This document shows positions 49,883 to 59,320 of a stretch of 64,000 bases of DNA, piece after piece. Each line of letters begins with the position of its first letter. The stretch's first letter is position 1. The notes under the pieces are model-generated. The model saw only the letters and a program-made list of their open reading frames with translations, did not search any database and was not told where the DNA came from. A program made the position numbers and the translations under genes. Origin of the DNA: Bradyrhizobium sp. WSM3983 (lineage in GTDB: Bacteria > Pseudomonadota > Alphaproteobacteria > Rhizobiales > Xanthobacteraceae). The stretch is from assembly GCF_000473045.1 (NCBI RefSeq), contig NZ_AXAY01000001.1:124001-188000 (forward strand), written 5' to 3'.

Positions 49883-50617
49883 TCAGCGAAGATTGGCTTT
49901 CTCGTTGTAGAGCTTGAAGTCGACCAGCGTGCCGAGCATCTGCAGGTACGCGATCAGCGCGTCCATCTCGGTCGGCGTTCCGGTCTTGCCATCGAAATTG
50001 CGCACGACGGCCTTGGCGTAGCGCTTGGTGAATGCGTCGGTGCCGGCATTGTCCGGATCGGCCTGGGCCTTCATGTCGGCGGCCGCGCTGGCGATCTGGT
50101 CGTCGGTATAGGGAACGCCGACGGTCCGCAGCGTGCGCATATGGTCGGCGATCGTGTCCGGATCGACCTCGGTACGGGCCAGGAAGGGATAGCCCGGCAT
50201 CACCGATTGCGGCACGATCGCGCGCGGGTTGGTCAGATGGGTGACGTGCCAGTCGTCGGAATACTTTGCGCCGACGCGGGCGAGATCGGGACCGGTGCGC
50301 TTCGAGCCCCACTGGAACGGATGGTCGAACATGCTCTCGGCGGCGAGCGAGAAGTGGCCGTAACGCTCGACCTCGTCGCGCAAGGGACGGATCATCTGCG
50401 AATGGCAGAGATAGCAGCCTTCGCGGACGTAGATATTGCGGCCGGCGAGCTCCAGCGGCGTATAGGGCCTGACGCCGTCGACCACCTCGATCGTGCTCTT
50501 GAGGTAGAACAGCGGCGTGATCTCGACGAGACCACCGATCGCGATCACCAGCAAAATGCCGACGACCAGGATGATCGAGTTCTTTTCGAAGATTTGGTGG
50601 CGTGTCCAGAACGACAT
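49883..50617 (-). CDS. fixO: Monohaem cytochrome c subunit FixO of cbb3 oxidase
   Basis: 244 residues. The N-terminal helix ([23 protein letters not shown]) and haem site [12 protein letters not shown] (about 68-79) are characteristic, followed by the conserved [35 protein letters not shown] block and MPGYPFLA (Met ligand). It passes electrons to FixN. Ten bases after fixN. Confidence 0.97.
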   Translation of the reverse strand: MSFWTRHQIFEKNSIILVVGILLVIAIGGLVEITPLFYLKSTIEVVDGVRPYTPLELAGRNIYVREGCYLCHSQMIRPLRDEVERYGHFSLAAESMFDHPFQWGSKRTGPDLARVGAKYSDDWHVTHLTNPRAIVPQSVMPGYPFLARTEVDPDTIADHMRTLRTVGVPYTDDQIASAAADMKAQADPDNAGTDAFTKRYAKAVVRNFDGKTGTPTEMDALIAYLQMLGTLVDFKLYNEKANLR

Positions 50618-50627
50618 GGGAAGCTCC

Positions 50628-52277
50628 TCATTCCGCCGGCTGAAGAGCGACGGGCATCTGGACTTCCTGCTCGCCGACGCGAACGGTCATCCAGAGGTTA
50701 AAGGCCATGATCAGCGCGCCGATCAGGAACAGAGCACCGCCGGCGGCGCGGATGACGTAGAAGGGATGCATCGCCTCGACGGTCTCGATGAAGGAATATT
50801 CGAGGAAGCCGAGCGAGGTGTAGGCGCGCCACATCAGGCCCTGGAGGATGCCCGACACCCACATCGCCGAGATGTAGAGAACGATGCCGAGGGTAGCGAT
50901 CCAGAAGTGCCAGTTGACGAGCTTCAGGCTGTAGAGCCCCTTGCGATTCCACACCCACGGCACCAGGCAGTACAGCGCGCCGAAGGAAACGAAGCCGACC
51001 CAGCCGAGCGCGCCGGAATGCACGTGGCCGATGGTCCAGTCGGTGTAGTGGCTGAGCGAATTGACCACCTTGATCGACATCATCGGCCCCTCGAAGGTCG
51101 ACATGCCGTAGAAGGCAACGGAGACGACGAGCATGCGCAGCACGGGATCGGTGCGCAGCTTGTCCCAGGCGCCGGACAGCGTCATCAGGCCGTTGATCAT
51201 GCCGCCCCAGGAGGGCATCCACAGCATGATCGAGAAGGTCATGCCGAGCGTCTGCGTCCAGTCGGGCAGCGCCGTGTAGTGCAGATGGTGCGGGCCGGCC
51301 CAGATGTAGAGGAAGATCAGCGCCCAGAAATGGATGATCGACAGCCGGTAGGAATAAATCGGCCGTTCTGCGCGCTTCGGAATGAAGTAGTACATGATGG
51401 CAAGGAAGCCGGCGGTCAGGAAGAAGCCGACCGCGTTATGGCCGTACCACCATTGGAACATGGCATCCTGGATGCCGCCCCAGGCGATGTAGGATTTCGA
51501 GCCGAAGAACGACACCGGCAGCGCGGGATTGTTGCCGAGATGCAGAACCGCGATCGTCACGATGAAGGCGAGATAGAACCAGTTCGCGACGAAGATGTGC
51601 GGTTCCCTGCGCTTGATGATGGTGCCGAGGAAGACCAGCAGATAGGTGACCCAGACGATGGTCAGCCAGAGGTCGGCGTACCATTCCGGCTCGGCATATT
51701 CCTTCGACTGCGTGACGCCGAGCAGATAGCCGGTGCCGGCGATCAGTATGAAATAATTGTAGCCGAGCACGACGAACCAGGGCGCGAGATCGCCGGCAAG
51801 CCGCGCGCGGCAGGACTTCTGCACGACATAGAAGGACGTCGCGATCAAAACGTTACCGCCGAAGGCGAAGATCACCGCGGAGGTGTGCAGCGGCCGCAGC
51901 CGGCCGAATTGAATCCAGGGCAGGTCGAAGTTCAGCGCGGGCCAGGCCAGCTGCGAGGCGATGATGAGCCCGACCAGGAAGCCCGCGATGCCCCAGAACA
52001 TCGCCATAAAGGAGGAGAACTTGATCGGGCCCATGTTGTAGTTGGGACGACCATTGATCTCCGCGGGCGGCAGCGCCGCCGGGCGATCGTAGTAGCGGTT
52101 GATGATGAAGAACACTACGGCCAGGCTCGCCGCCGCGCTCAGCCCGGCGTGGAATGCGAACGGCGCGTCGAGCGCCTTGGCCGAGGCGATCAGGCACAGG
52201 AAGGCAGCGACCGCGAAGATGAGCGCCAGGCCGCTTTCACCTGTTGTCATGGTCTTGGAGATGGAGGGCTGGGGCAT
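50628..52277 (-). CDS. fixN: Catalytic subunit FixN of cbb3 oxidase
   Basis: 549 residues, the same length as B. diazoefficiens FixN. Start chosen at 52277, behind AGAGAGA; a longer frame exists. It is the haem b/haem b3-CuB subunit of the high-affinity oxidase that supports micro-oxic and symbiotic respiration. Haem and copper histidines are visible in [54 protein letters not shown] and [18 protein letters not shown] perfect FixK box lies 58-71 bases upstream. Confidence 0.97.
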   Translation of the reverse strand: MPQPSISKTMTTGESGLALIFAVAAFLCLIASAKALDAPFAFHAGLSAAASLAVVFFIINRYYDRPAALPPAEINGRPNYNMGPIKFSSFMAMFWGIAGFLVGLIIASQLAWPALNFDLPWIQFGRLRPLHTSAVIFAFGGNVLIATSFYVVQKSCRARLAGDLAPWFVVLGYNYFILIAGTGYLLGVTQSKEYAEPEWYADLWLTIVWVTYLLVFLGTIIKRREPHIFVANWFYLAFIVTIAVLHLGNNPALPVSFFGSKSYIAWGGIQDAMFQWWYGHNAVGFFLTAGFLAIMYYFIPKRAERPIYSYRLSIIHFWALIFLYIWAGPHHLHYTALPDWTQTLGMTFSIMLWMPSWGGMINGLMTLSGAWDKLRTDPVLRMLVVSVAFYGMSTFEGPMMSIKVVNSLSHYTDWTIGHVHSGALGWVGFVSFGALYCLVPWVWNRKGLYSLKLVNWHFWIATLGIVLYISAMWVSGILQGLMWRAYTSLGFLEYSFIETVEAMHPFYVIRAAGGALFLIGALIMAFNLWMTVRVGEQEVQMPVALQPAE

Positions 52278-52334
52278 CGCGGATTCTCTCTGAAAGAACA
52301 CGCCGCCAGAAACCACATTCACCCTCGCGAGGAA

Positions 52335-52348
52335 TTGATTGAAATCAA
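52335..52348 (-). promoter_or_regulatory. FixK box of fixNOQP
   Basis: TTGATTGAAATCAA (minus strand TTGATTTCAATCAA): perfect TTGA-N6-TCAA. The centre is 64 bases before the fixN start, as for fixG, giving the same promoter geometry. Confidence 0.93.
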
Positions 52349-52441
52349 GATAGATGGATTTCTGTCCATGTGAGGCTGCTGCCGATCGGCAGGCGATATC
52401 AATCGCTTGGGCGCAGTGCCAACCGCGCGACGCGTCGCCGC

Positions 52442-52459
52442 CTCCGTGAAATCACGGAG
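52442..52459. terminator. Hairpin between the CBS protein gene and fixN promoter
   Basis: CTCCGTGA-AA-TCACGGAG, perfect 8-bp arms, 31 bases after the CBS gene stop (minus strand). No T-run; it may end the Usp-CBS transcript. Confidence 0.45.
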
Positions 52460-52489
52460 CCAGGGCGCACAGAATTCAAGGAAGATTCG

Positions 52490-52915
52490 TCAGTCGCTCG
52501 CGGTCGCCTTGAGCGCGGCGATGACGTCCTCGCGTGCGACGATTCCGACCAGCTTCTGGGCCCTGTCGAGCACGATGATGCTCCGGATGCGGTGCTCGAC
52601 CATGATCTGGAGCACGCGTGTCAGTCGCGTGTCGGGGCTGACATAGATGAACTCCGGCGTCATGACGTCGCCGACCTTGCGGCTCATCAGGTCGTGATAG
52701 CGCGGCAGCATCTGGCTCGGCGTGAAGGCAAAGCACTTCAGGATGTCGAATTTGGTGACGATGCCGACGACGTACCCGTCGTCCGCGACAGGATAGGAGT
52801 TGAAATCGTCCTGCTCGAACATCTCGCTGAGCGCGAGCAAGTCGAGGTCGCGCGTCACCGTCCTGACGCCGCGCGTCATGTAGTCGTCGACGGTCTGCTC
52901 AAGGAATTTGTACAC
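52490..52915 (-). CDS. CBS-domain protein
   Basis: 141 residues made of two CBS motifs in tandem (about 8-65: DDYMTRGVRTVTRDLDLLALSEMFEQDDFNSYPVADDGYVVGIVTKFDIL; about 76-138: SRKVGDVMTPEFIYVSPDTRLTRVLQIMVEHRIRSIIVLDRAQKLVGIVAREDVI). Such stand-alone pairs bind adenine nucleotides and tune partner enzymes. Co-directional with the universal stress protein 36 bases upstream and so likely in the same micro-oxic transcript. Confidence 0.92.
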   Translation of the reverse strand: MYKFLEQTVDDYMTRGVRTVTRDLDLLALSEMFEQDDFNSYPVADDGYVVGIVTKFDILKCFAFTPSQMLPRYHDLMSRKVGDVMTPEFIYVSPDTRLTRVLQIMVEHRIRSIIVLDRAQKLVGIVAREDVIAALKATASD

Positions 52916-52951
52916 GGCGCGTCCTCATCGATTCATTGTCTTGCCGGGCCC

Positions 52952-53785
52952 TCAGTGCGACAGCAGCACGCAGCGGGCGGTTTGCGTGACCAGGTATTGG
53001 GTGACGCCGCCGAGGATCAGCTCGCGGAAGCGGGAATGACCGTAGGCGCCGGCGACGATCAGGCCGGCGCCGACATCGCCGGCAACCCTCTCCAATTGCG
53101 CGGCGGCGGTCTCACTGCCCGTGGCTTCCGCCGCGCGCGCCGTCGCGGTGACGCCGTGGCGGGCAAGCCAGGCAGCCACGTCGCTGACATGTGCCATAAC
53201 GGCCGAACGGTCGTCATCCACTTCCGGGATCTCGACGATGGCGACGTCCTTCGCCTTGCGCAGCATCGGCAGTGCGTCGGCCACGGCCCGCCGCGCCTCC
53301 GGCGTGTCCTTCCAGGCCACCAGCACGCTGCGCAGATCGAGCCAGTTGATCCGATCAGGCACGACCAGAAGCGGCCGGCCAATCTGCATCACCAAATCCC
53401 TGGAGCTTACCAGCGAAAAGGCATCGGAGAAGGCCGGGCTCTGCCCGCCGCTGACGACGATGTCGGCGCAACGCGCCTGCGCCAAGACGAATCGCGCCGG
53501 AAAATCCGTGGCGCCGCGCCATTCAACGCGCCCGCCGCGAGTCCTGGTCGCGCCGCGGAATTCCGCCTCCAGATCGGCGAGGCACCGCTTGACGGAGGCC
53601 TCCTCCTGATCAATCAGGCGCTGAGCCGCGGCACCATCGGTGAAATAAAGCGGCGGGGCGAACTTCGCGGCGGCGACCCCGACAAGTGCGGCCTCGAATC
53701 GTTCGGCAAGCTCACCCGCGACCTGAAGGCGCGCATTGTTGGGCTGATTCAGCGCCAGGCTGACCATCACGGTCATGTATGTCAT
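52952..53785 (-). CDS. Universal stress protein with two Usp domains
   Basis: 277 residues from the ATG at 53785, behind GGAGG. Two UspA-like domains: N-terminal (about 1-140) and C-terminal (about 147-275). The second carries the ATP-binding pattern VAGAYGHSRFRELILGGVTQYLV (G-x2-G-x9-G). It probably supports survival under low oxygen or energy stress. A FixK-like site lies 60-73 bases upstream. Divergent from fixL. Confidence 0.9.
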   Translation of the reverse strand: MTYMTVMVSLALNQPNNARLQVAGELAERFEAALVGVAAAKFAPPLYFTDGAAAQRLIDQEEASVKRCLADLEAEFRGATRTRGGRVEWRGATDFPARFVLAQARCADIVVSGGQSPAFSDAFSLVSSRDLVMQIGRPLLVVPDRINWLDLRSVLVAWKDTPEARRAVADALPMLRKAKDVAIVEIPEVDDDRSAVMAHVSDVAAWLARHGVTATARAAEATGSETAAAQLERVAGDVGAGLIVAGAYGHSRFRELILGGVTQYLVTQTARCVLLSH

Positions 53786-53844
53786 CGGAAGCCTCCAGTG
53801 CATTCTCTTTGACCAAAATGTACGCCCGCCCTTCATTCCTGGAG

Positions 53845-53858
53845 ATGAGATAGATCAA
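53845..53858 (-). promoter_or_regulatory. Imperfect FixK box upstream of the Usp-CBS pair
   Basis: Minus strand TTGATCTATCTCAT: TTGA-N6-TCA(T), one mismatch at the last base. The centre is 66 bases before the Usp start, nearly the same spacing as at fixN and fixG. Confidence 0.55.
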
Positions 53859-53980
53859 GAGCGCGCCAATGCCCCGCCCTCCGGCCGGCGACGGAACTTG
53901 CCTCCGGCCCGGGCTTGGGCGACATTGCGGCAGCGGTAATGGCGTCAGGGGCCACCGCGTCAGGATTTTAGGAGCATCGC

Positions 53981-55498
53981 TTGTCGCCGACCCGCGTAAC
54001 GCATCCCCAAGATGACGGTCGTGGCGAGCATTTCCGGGTTCGAATCGAGGGGTTCGGCGTCGGCACCTGGGATCTTGATCTCACGACGCGCGAGCTGGAA
54101 TGGTCGGAAACCGCGCGGATGCTGCTCGGTGTCGAGCCGGGCCAGCCGGCGAGCTACGACCTCTTCCTGTCACGTCTCGAGCCCGAGGACCGCGAACGCG
54201 TCGAGACGGCGATCGACCGGGTCGGCAAGCGTGGCGGCGGCTTCGACGTCTCTTTCAGGATTGCCGGGACGTCCGAGCGGGGCAAATGGATCAGGGCCCG
54301 CGCCGGTCTGATCCGGGATGATGCCGGCGTCGCGCGCCATCTCAGCGGAATCTTCCTCGATATCAACGAGGAGAAGCAGGTCGAGGAAGCGCTGCGCACG
54401 CGCGAGACCCACCTCCGCTCCATCCTTCACACCATTCCCGACGCCATGATCGTCATCGATGGTCGCGGCATCATGCAGCTGTTCAGCACGGCCGCCGAGC
54501 GCCTGTTCGGCTGGTCCGAGCAGGAAGCGATCGGCCAGAACGTCAGCATCCTGATGCCGGAGCCGGACCGCACCCGACACGACAGCTACATCGCGCGCTA
54601 CCGCTCGACGAACGATCCGCACATCATCGGCATCGGCCGCATCGTCACCGGCAGGCGCCGCGACGGGACCACTTTCCCGATGCATTTGTCGATCGGCGAG
54701 ATGCAGTCGGGCGGAGAGCCCTATTTCACCGGCTTCGTCCGCGACCTCACCGAGCACCAGCAGACCCAGGCGAGGCTGCAGGAATTGCAGTCCGAGCTCG
54801 TCCATGTGTCTCGGCTGACCGCGATGGGCGAGATGGCCTCCGCGCTCGCCCACGAGATCAACCAGCCGCTGGCGGCGATCAGCAACTACATGAAGGGGTC
54901 GCGGCGGCTGCTCGCCGGCAGCGCCGATCCGAATCTGGCGAAGATCGAAAGCGCGCTCGATCGTGCCTCGGAACAGGCGCTCCGCGCCGGGCAGATCATC
55001 CGGCGTTTGCGCGACTTCGTCTCCCGCGGCGAATCCGAGAAGCGAGTCGAAAGCCTGTCGAAGCTGATCGAGGAGGCCGGCGCGCTCGGCCTTGCCGGCG
55101 CGCGCGAGCAGAACGTGCAGCTCCGCTTCAATCTCGATCCGGACGTCGACCTCGTCCTCGCCGACCGGGTGCAGATCCAGCAGGTGCTGGTCAATCTGTT
55201 CCGCAACGCGCTGGAAGCGATGGCGCAGTCGCCGCGGCGCGAGCTCGTCGTCACCAATGCCCGCATCGGTGACGACATGATCGAGGTCGAGGTGTCGGAC
55301 ACCGGCTCCGGCTTCAAGGACGACGTCATTCCAAACCTGTTTCAGACCTTCTTCACCACCAAGGAGACCGGCATGGGCGTGGGATTGTCGATCAGCCGCT
55401 CGATCATTGAAGCTCACGGCGGCCGCATGGTGGCCGAGAGCAACGCATCGGGCGGCGCGACATTCCGCTTCACTTTGCCGGCAGCCGATGAGACCTGA
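53981..55498 (+). CDS. fixL: Oxygen-sensing histidine kinase FixL
   Basis: 505 residues from a TTG behind AGGAG, the same length and numbering as B. japonicum FixL. It is a soluble kinase without membrane helices. A first PAS-like domain (about 15-130) is followed by the haem PAS (about 140-260) with axial His200 (TRH200DSY) and Arg206, His214 and Arg220 around the O2 pocket. The kinase part has H-box His291 (ALAHEINQPL), NLFRNALEA, DTGSGF and GMGVGLSIS. Without O2 it autophosphorylates and phosphorylates FixJ. fixJ starts three bases after its stop. Confidence 0.98.
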   Translation: MSPTRVTHPQDDGRGEHFRVRIEGFGVGTWDLDLTTRELEWSETARMLLGVEPGQPASYDLFLSRLEPEDRERVETAIDRVGKRGGGFDVSFRIAGTSERGKWIRARAGLIRDDAGVARHLSGIFLDINEEKQVEEALRTRETHLRSILHTIPDAMIVIDGRGIMQLFSTAAERLFGWSEQEAIGQNVSILMPEPDRTRHDSYIARYRSTNDPHIIGIGRIVTGRRRDGTTFPMHLSIGEMQSGGEPYFTGFVRDLTEHQQTQARLQELQSELVHVSRLTAMGEMASALAHEINQPLAAISNYMKGSRRLLAGSADPNLAKIESALDRASEQALRAGQIIRRLRDFVSRGESEKRVESLSKLIEEAGALGLAGAREQNVQLRFNLDPDVDLVLADRVQIQQVLVNLFRNALEAMAQSPRRELVVTNARIGDDMIEVEVSDTGSGFKDDVIPNLFQTFFTTKETGMGVGLSISRSIIEAHGGRMVAESNASGGATFRFTLPAADET

Positions 55499-55501
55499 GC
55501 A

Positions 55502-56119
55502 ATGACGACCAAGGGACATGTTTACGTCATCGACGACGACGAGGCGATGCGGGACTCGCTCAACTTCCTGCTGGATTCCGCAGGATTCGGCGTCAATTTG
55601 TTCGAGAACGCGCAAAGCTTTCTCGACGCCCTGCCCGGCCTCGCCTTCGGCTGCGTCGTCTCCGACATCAGGATGCCGGGCCTCGACGGCATCGAGCTGT
55701 TGAAGCGGATGAAGGCACAGCACTCACGGTTTCCGATCCTGATCATGACCGGCCATGGCGACGTGCCGCTCGCGGTGGAGGCGATGAAGCTCGGCGCCGT
55801 CGACTTCCTGGAAAAGCCGTTCGAGGACGACCGCCTCACTGCCATGATCGAGACCGCCATCCGCCAGGCGGAGCCGGCGGCCAAGAGCGAGGCCATCGCC
55901 CAGGACATCGCCGCCCGCGTTGCCTCCTTGAGCCCGAGGGAGCGCCAGGTCATGGAAGGTCTGGTCGCCGGCCTCTCCAACAAGCTGATCGCCCGCGACT
56001 ACGACATCAGCCCGCGCACCATCGAGGTCTACCGGGCCAATGTCATGACCAAGATGCAGGCCAACAGCCTGTCGGAACTGGTGCGGCTGGCGATGCGGGC
56101 CGGCATGCTCAACGATTGA
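55502..56119 (+). CDS. fixJ: Response regulator FixJ
   Basis: 205 residues. Receiver domain (1-120) with phospho-acceptor Asp55 (VVSDIRMPG), Thr82 (ILIMTGHGDV) and Lys104 (LEKPFE). The C-terminal LuxR/NarL-type DNA-binding domain (about 140-200: LSPRERQVMEGLVAGLSNKLIARDYDISPRTIEVYRANVMTKM) follows. Phosphorylated FixJ activates fixK2. The start ATG is three bases after the fixL stop, so the pair is co-translated. Confidence 0.98.
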   Translation: MTTKGHVYVIDDDEAMRDSLNFLLDSAGFGVNLFENAQSFLDALPGLAFGCVVSDIRMPGLDGIELLKRMKAQHSRFPILIMTGHGDVPLAVEAMKLGAVDFLEKPFEDDRLTAMIETAIRQAEPAAKSEAIAQDIAARVASLSPRERQVMEGLVAGLSNKLIARDYDISPRTIEVYRANVMTKMQANSLSELVRLAMRAGMLND

Positions 56120-56177
56120 GGCAGCTCAGGTTGAGGCAAGTCAAAACAGCCCCTTCCGCCTGTGCTAGGCGATCAAA

Positions 56178-56600
56178 ATGATCGAAATCGGCTCGGAGCA
56201 TCAGCGGTCGCCAAAGGCATCACCCGCACAGCCCATCGTCTACGTTGTCGACGACGATGACGCCGTGCTGGGGTCATTGCGCTTCCTGCTGGAAACTGAC
56301 GGCTTCGCGGTGCGGACCTTCCGGAACGCCACGGCGCTGCTCAACGCGACGGGCCTGCCCGGCGCGGACTGCTACGTCATCGATTACAAGATGCCCGGTA
56401 TCAACGGCATCGAGCTCGCTGGCCGGCTGCGCCAGTCCGATCGTGACACCCCGGTGATCCTGATCACCGGCTATCCCGACGGGAATATATCGGCCCGAGC
56501 GGTGGCGGCGGGCGTGAGAGAGGTAATTTTGAAGCCGCTTCTCGACGAAAATCTGGTCAAACGCATCCGCCGCGCCATCCAGGATCGGCCGCGAGCGTGA
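56178..56600 (+). CDS. Single-domain response regulator between fixJ and fixK2
   Basis: 140 residues consisting of one receiver domain (about 19-137) with VYVVDDDDAVL, phospho-acceptor Asp69 (YVIDYKMPG), Thr97 (ILITGY) and Lys119 (ILKPLLD). There is no output domain. It resembles the FixJ receiver, and its conserved place between fixJ and fixK2 is known in Bradyrhizobium. It may compete for FixL phosphate or act as a sink (inference). Confidence 0.9.
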   Translation: MIEIGSEHQRSPKASPAQPIVYVVDDDDAVLGSLRFLLETDGFAVRTFRNATALLNATGLPGADCYVIDYKMPGINGIELAGRLRQSDRDTPVILITGYPDGNISARAVAAGVREVILKPLLDENLVKRIRRAIQDRPRA

Positions 56601-56611
56601 CCTACGGGATT

Positions 56612-56619
56612 CTACGTAG
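56612..56619 (+). promoter_or_regulatory. Candidate FixJ-binding site of fixK2
   Basis: CTACGTAG, palindromic, differs by one base from the FixJ consensus GTA(A/C)GTAG defined in Sinorhizobium, and is followed by GTAACCCCCC. It lies 92 bases upstream of the fixK2 start, in the only spacer between the receiver gene and fixK2. Confidence 0.6.
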
Positions 56620-56703
56620 GTAACCCCCCTTAAGATATCTCGCGAAATTTTCGAAGCACCCGATACCGCGTAGGAAAGCGTCATCACAACGGAGATGGCG
56701 CAG

Positions 56704-57402
56704 ATGCTGACCCAGACGCTCAACACCCACGCGATCAACACGCAAGTTCGTGGCAAGATTGCCCCGGCCCATCCCGTCACCGACCAGTTCGGTGCGATCA
56801 CCGGCCATGTCGGCCTGGTCGCCACCGAGTTCTCCTACCGCAAGGACGAGGAGATCTACGGCGATGACGAGCCGGCGGAATATGTCTACCAGGTCGTCTC
56901 TGGCGCGGTTCGCAGCTACAAGCTGCTCTCCGACGGCCGCCGCCAGATCGGCGCCTTCCATCTTCCCGGCGACGTGTTCGGCCTCGAATCTGGCGCCACC
57001 CATCGCCTCGCCGCTGAAGCCATCATCGACACCAATGTCCGCCTGGTGAAGCGCGCGAGCCTCGAGAAGGCCGCCGGCACCGACGTGCTGGTCGCCCGCA
57101 AGCTCTGGGCCATGACCGCAGGCGAACTGCGCCACGCCGAGGACCACATGCTGCTGCTCGGCCGCAAGACCGCGATGGAGCGGGTCGCGACCTTCCTGCT
57201 CGAAATGGACCGCCGCCTCGCCGTTGCCGGCATGATGGCGCTGCCGATGTGCCGGCGCGACATCGGCGACTATCTTGGCCTGACGCTCGAGACCGTGTCG
57301 CGCGCGCTGTCTCAGCTTCACGTCCAGGGCATTTTGGGCTTCTCGGGTGCCCGCCAGATCGTGCTGCGCAACCGTCAGCGCCTGCACAATCTCGACGCCT
57401 GA
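56704..57402 (+). CDS. fixK2: CRP/FNR-type regulator FixK2
   Basis: 232 residues, matching B. diazoefficiens FixK2. The start is the second ATG (56704), 9 bases after GGAG; an ATG at 56695 would add three residues and sits directly on GGAG. Cyclic-nucleotide-binding-like barrel (about 35-130), dimerisation helix, and HTH (about 180-215). Redox-sensitive Cys183 (LPMCRRDIG) and the DNA-contact residues Leu195, Glu196 and Arg200 (TLETVSRAL) are all present. It binds TTGA-N6-TCAA boxes such as those before fixN and fixG. A strong terminator follows. Confidence 0.98.
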   Translation: MLTQTLNTHAINTQVRGKIAPAHPVTDQFGAITGHVGLVATEFSYRKDEEIYGDDEPAEYVYQVVSGAVRSYKLLSDGRRQIGAFHLPGDVFGLESGATHRLAAEAIIDTNVRLVKRASLEKAAGTDVLVARKLWAMTAGELRHAEDHMLLLGRKTAMERVATFLLEMDRRLAVAGMMALPMCRRDIGDYLGLTLETVSRALSQLHVQGILGFSGARQIVLRNRQRLHNLDA

Positions 57403-57426
57403 TCGTTTTGTCTTCCCCATCCACCG

Positions 57427-57461
57427 TGGCCGGCTGACTCCGTTCAGCCGGCCATTTCTTT
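57427..57461. terminator. Bidirectional terminator between fixK2 and the convergent MFS gene
   Basis: A perfect 11-bp stem (TGGCCGGCTGA/TCAGCCGGCCA, 57427-57437 with 57444-57454) closes a 6-base loop and is followed by TTTCTTTT. The MFS stop codon lies inside the right arm, so the last MFS codons double as terminator. Confidence 0.85.
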
Positions 57462-58781
57462 TGCCGTGACTCCAATGTGCCGGGTCTCCGGCATCACGAA
57501 GAGGATCAGCAAAAGCCCTGTCGCCGCAATGCTCGCCAGCCCGAAGAAAGCGGTGGCATTGCCGAACTTGTCACTGACATAACCGCCAAGCACGGTGCTC
57601 AAGGCCGCGCCGATGCCGGTCGCAGTGCCGACGATGCCCTGTGCCAGATTGAAGTGCCCGCTGCCGAAGGCAACGTCGGCCACGATCAACGGAATCATCA
57701 CCGCGAACACCGCGGCCGTAAAACCGTCGAACACCTGCACCGCGACCAGCAGATAGGGATCGCGCACGGTCGCGAACAGCAGACCGCGGATCGTCAGCGC
57801 GCCGAACCCAATCAGCAGCAGCGGACGCCGGCCCCAGAGCTGCGCCTTGCGCCCGACCGTCGGCGACAGCAGCGCCACGATCGCCTGCGGCACGACAATG
57901 CAGAACGCAACCAGGACCGTGGCCCATTGGCTCGATCGCGCCGTCACCGCACTTGCCATCAGCGGCATCATCGAGGCGTTGGCGAGCTGCAACAGCAGCA
58001 CGCTCAGCGCAAAGACGATAAGCGGCTTCTGCCGGATCAGATGCCAGAGATTGGTGTCGCCGCGATCTTGCGCTTCGCGCGGCATCTCGCCATGGCAGCG
58101 CGCGATATCGACTTCCTCCTCGCGGATGCGCGACAGCGCGATCAGGGTCGGGATCGCGAGCAGGAAGGTGACCAGGAACACCGAGCGGCTCGACAGGAGA
58201 TAGCCAGCCGTGCCCATCACGGCAGCCGCGACGCCGTTGCCAAGCGAGGCAAAGCGTGCGTTACGGCCGAGCCGTTCACCGATCTTGAGCGGACCGACCA
58301 GACCCAGGCTGATCGCCGCAATCGCCGGCCCCAGCACGCAACTCGCCGCCGCATGCAAGGTCGCCGCGGCGATCACGACGGGGAAGATCGGCATCGCGGC
58401 ATAGGCGAGCGCGCAGCAGCCGATGGTCGCGATCGCAAGTGCCGCGACCAGCCGCTCGGACTTCGCGGCGTCGATGATGGCGCCGCCCGGCATCTGGCCG
58501 ATCAGCCCGACGATGCCGCCGATCGACAGCACGAGGCCGATCTCGACCTGAGTCCATTTCTGCGTCGTCAGATAGACTGCGATGAAGGGGCCGAAGCCGG
58601 TCTGCACGTCGGCGAGGAAGAAGATGAACCAGTCGAGGCCGCGCAGGCTCCGGCGCGACGGCGCCGGAATGCCCGCAGGCAAAGGCAAGGCGACGTCGTC
58701 CCGCTCAACGCGTCCCTCGCGATCTGCATGGTTCGGCTTCCTCGACAACAGCACAGGCAGCCATCCCTCCCCGCGCCTCAC
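57444..58781 (-). CDS. MFS transporter
   Basis: 445 residues, 12 predicted helices after a basic cytosolic head of about 45 residues. Seen: FFLADVQTGFGPFIAVYLTTQKWTQVEIGLVLSIGGIVGLIGQMPGGAIID (helices 1-2) and PTVGRKAQLWGRRPLLLIGF (loop 8-9). The GTG start overlaps the stop of the PRC-barrel gene by four bases (GTGA), so it is translationally coupled to it. Substrate unknown. Confidence 0.85.
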   Translation of the reverse strand: MRRGEGWLPVLLSRKPNHADREGRVERDDVALPLPAGIPAPSRRSLRGLDWFIFFLADVQTGFGPFIAVYLTTQKWTQVEIGLVLSIGGIVGLIGQMPGGAIIDAAKSERLVAALAIATIGCCALAYAAMPIFPVVIAAATLHAAASCVLGPAIAAISLGLVGPLKIGERLGRNARFASLGNGVAAAVMGTAGYLLSSRSVFLVTFLLAIPTLIALSRIREEEVDIARCHGEMPREAQDRGDTNLWHLIRQKPLIVFALSVLLLQLANASMMPLMASAVTARSSQWATVLVAFCIVVPQAIVALLSPTVGRKAQLWGRRPLLLIGFGALTIRGLLFATVRDPYLLVAVQVFDGFTAAVFAVMIPLIVADVAFGSGHFNLAQGIVGTATGIGAALSTVLGGYVSDKFGNATAFFGLASIAATGLLLILFVMPETRHIGVTAKEMAG

Positions 58782-59299
58782 TGAACCGCTTGTAGCGGTT
58801 GCAGGCTGCCGGATGCGCCGAGCACGACCATCGGCGTGTCTTCCTTGTATTCCGGTGCGGCCGCGACCTGCGCCTTGGTCAATTCGAGTGTGATGCTGTC
58901 CTTCTTGTTGGCAATCTTTCCGAACCGCATCGCGTTCCAGTCGACCACGATCTTGCGGCTGCCGACGCCAAGGAAGCCGCCGAAGTCGATCACGGCGGCG
59001 CGCACATGGCCGGTGCGGTCGACGATGACATCAACGATATGGCCCATGTCCTCGTCCGCCGCACTGCGCACGTCGCGCCCGAGCACGCCATGGGCGTCGC
59101 TGGCACCGATGATGGTCACCGACGGCGGCGGTGCGGCATCCTTCGGCGTCACGGGGACCACGGAAGCCGGCGGCTGCACCGTCGGTGGCGCTTTCGCTTC
59201 GTTTGTGGCCGCGGGCAACTCCTCCGCGGCACGCGATACGGCAACCGTCAATCCCGCGAGGATCGCCACGCTCAGGATCAACCATCCGGCGGTACGCAT
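58778..59299 (-). CDS. Secreted PRC-barrel domain protein
   Basis: 173 residues with a signal peptide (MRTAGWLILSVAILAGLTVAVSRA), a Pro/Ala-rich linker and a PRC-barrel domain (about 70-155: VLGRDVRSAADEDMGHIVDVIVDRTGHVRAAVIDFGGFLGVGSRKIVVDWNAMRF). Such proteins are often stress-induced envelope or photosynthetic-type regulators. 21 bases after the amylo-glucosidase gene in one operon. Confidence 0.88.
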   Translation of the reverse strand: MRTAGWLILSVAILAGLTVAVSRAAEELPAATNEAKAPPTVQPPASVVPVTPKDAAPPPSVTIIGASDAHGVLGRDVRSAADEDMGHIVDVIVDRTGHVRAAVIDFGGFLGVGSRKIVVDWNAMRFGKIANKKDSITLELTKAQVAAAPEYKEDTPMVVLGASGSLQPLQAVQ

Positions 59300-59320
59300 G
59301 AAACCTCCTTGCCGGCGCCG

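Noticed and set aside
53890..53920. EcfG promoter before fixL (GGAAC at about 53897)
   Set aside because: No CGTT or TGTT at 16-17 bases; fixL is better explained by its known regulation.
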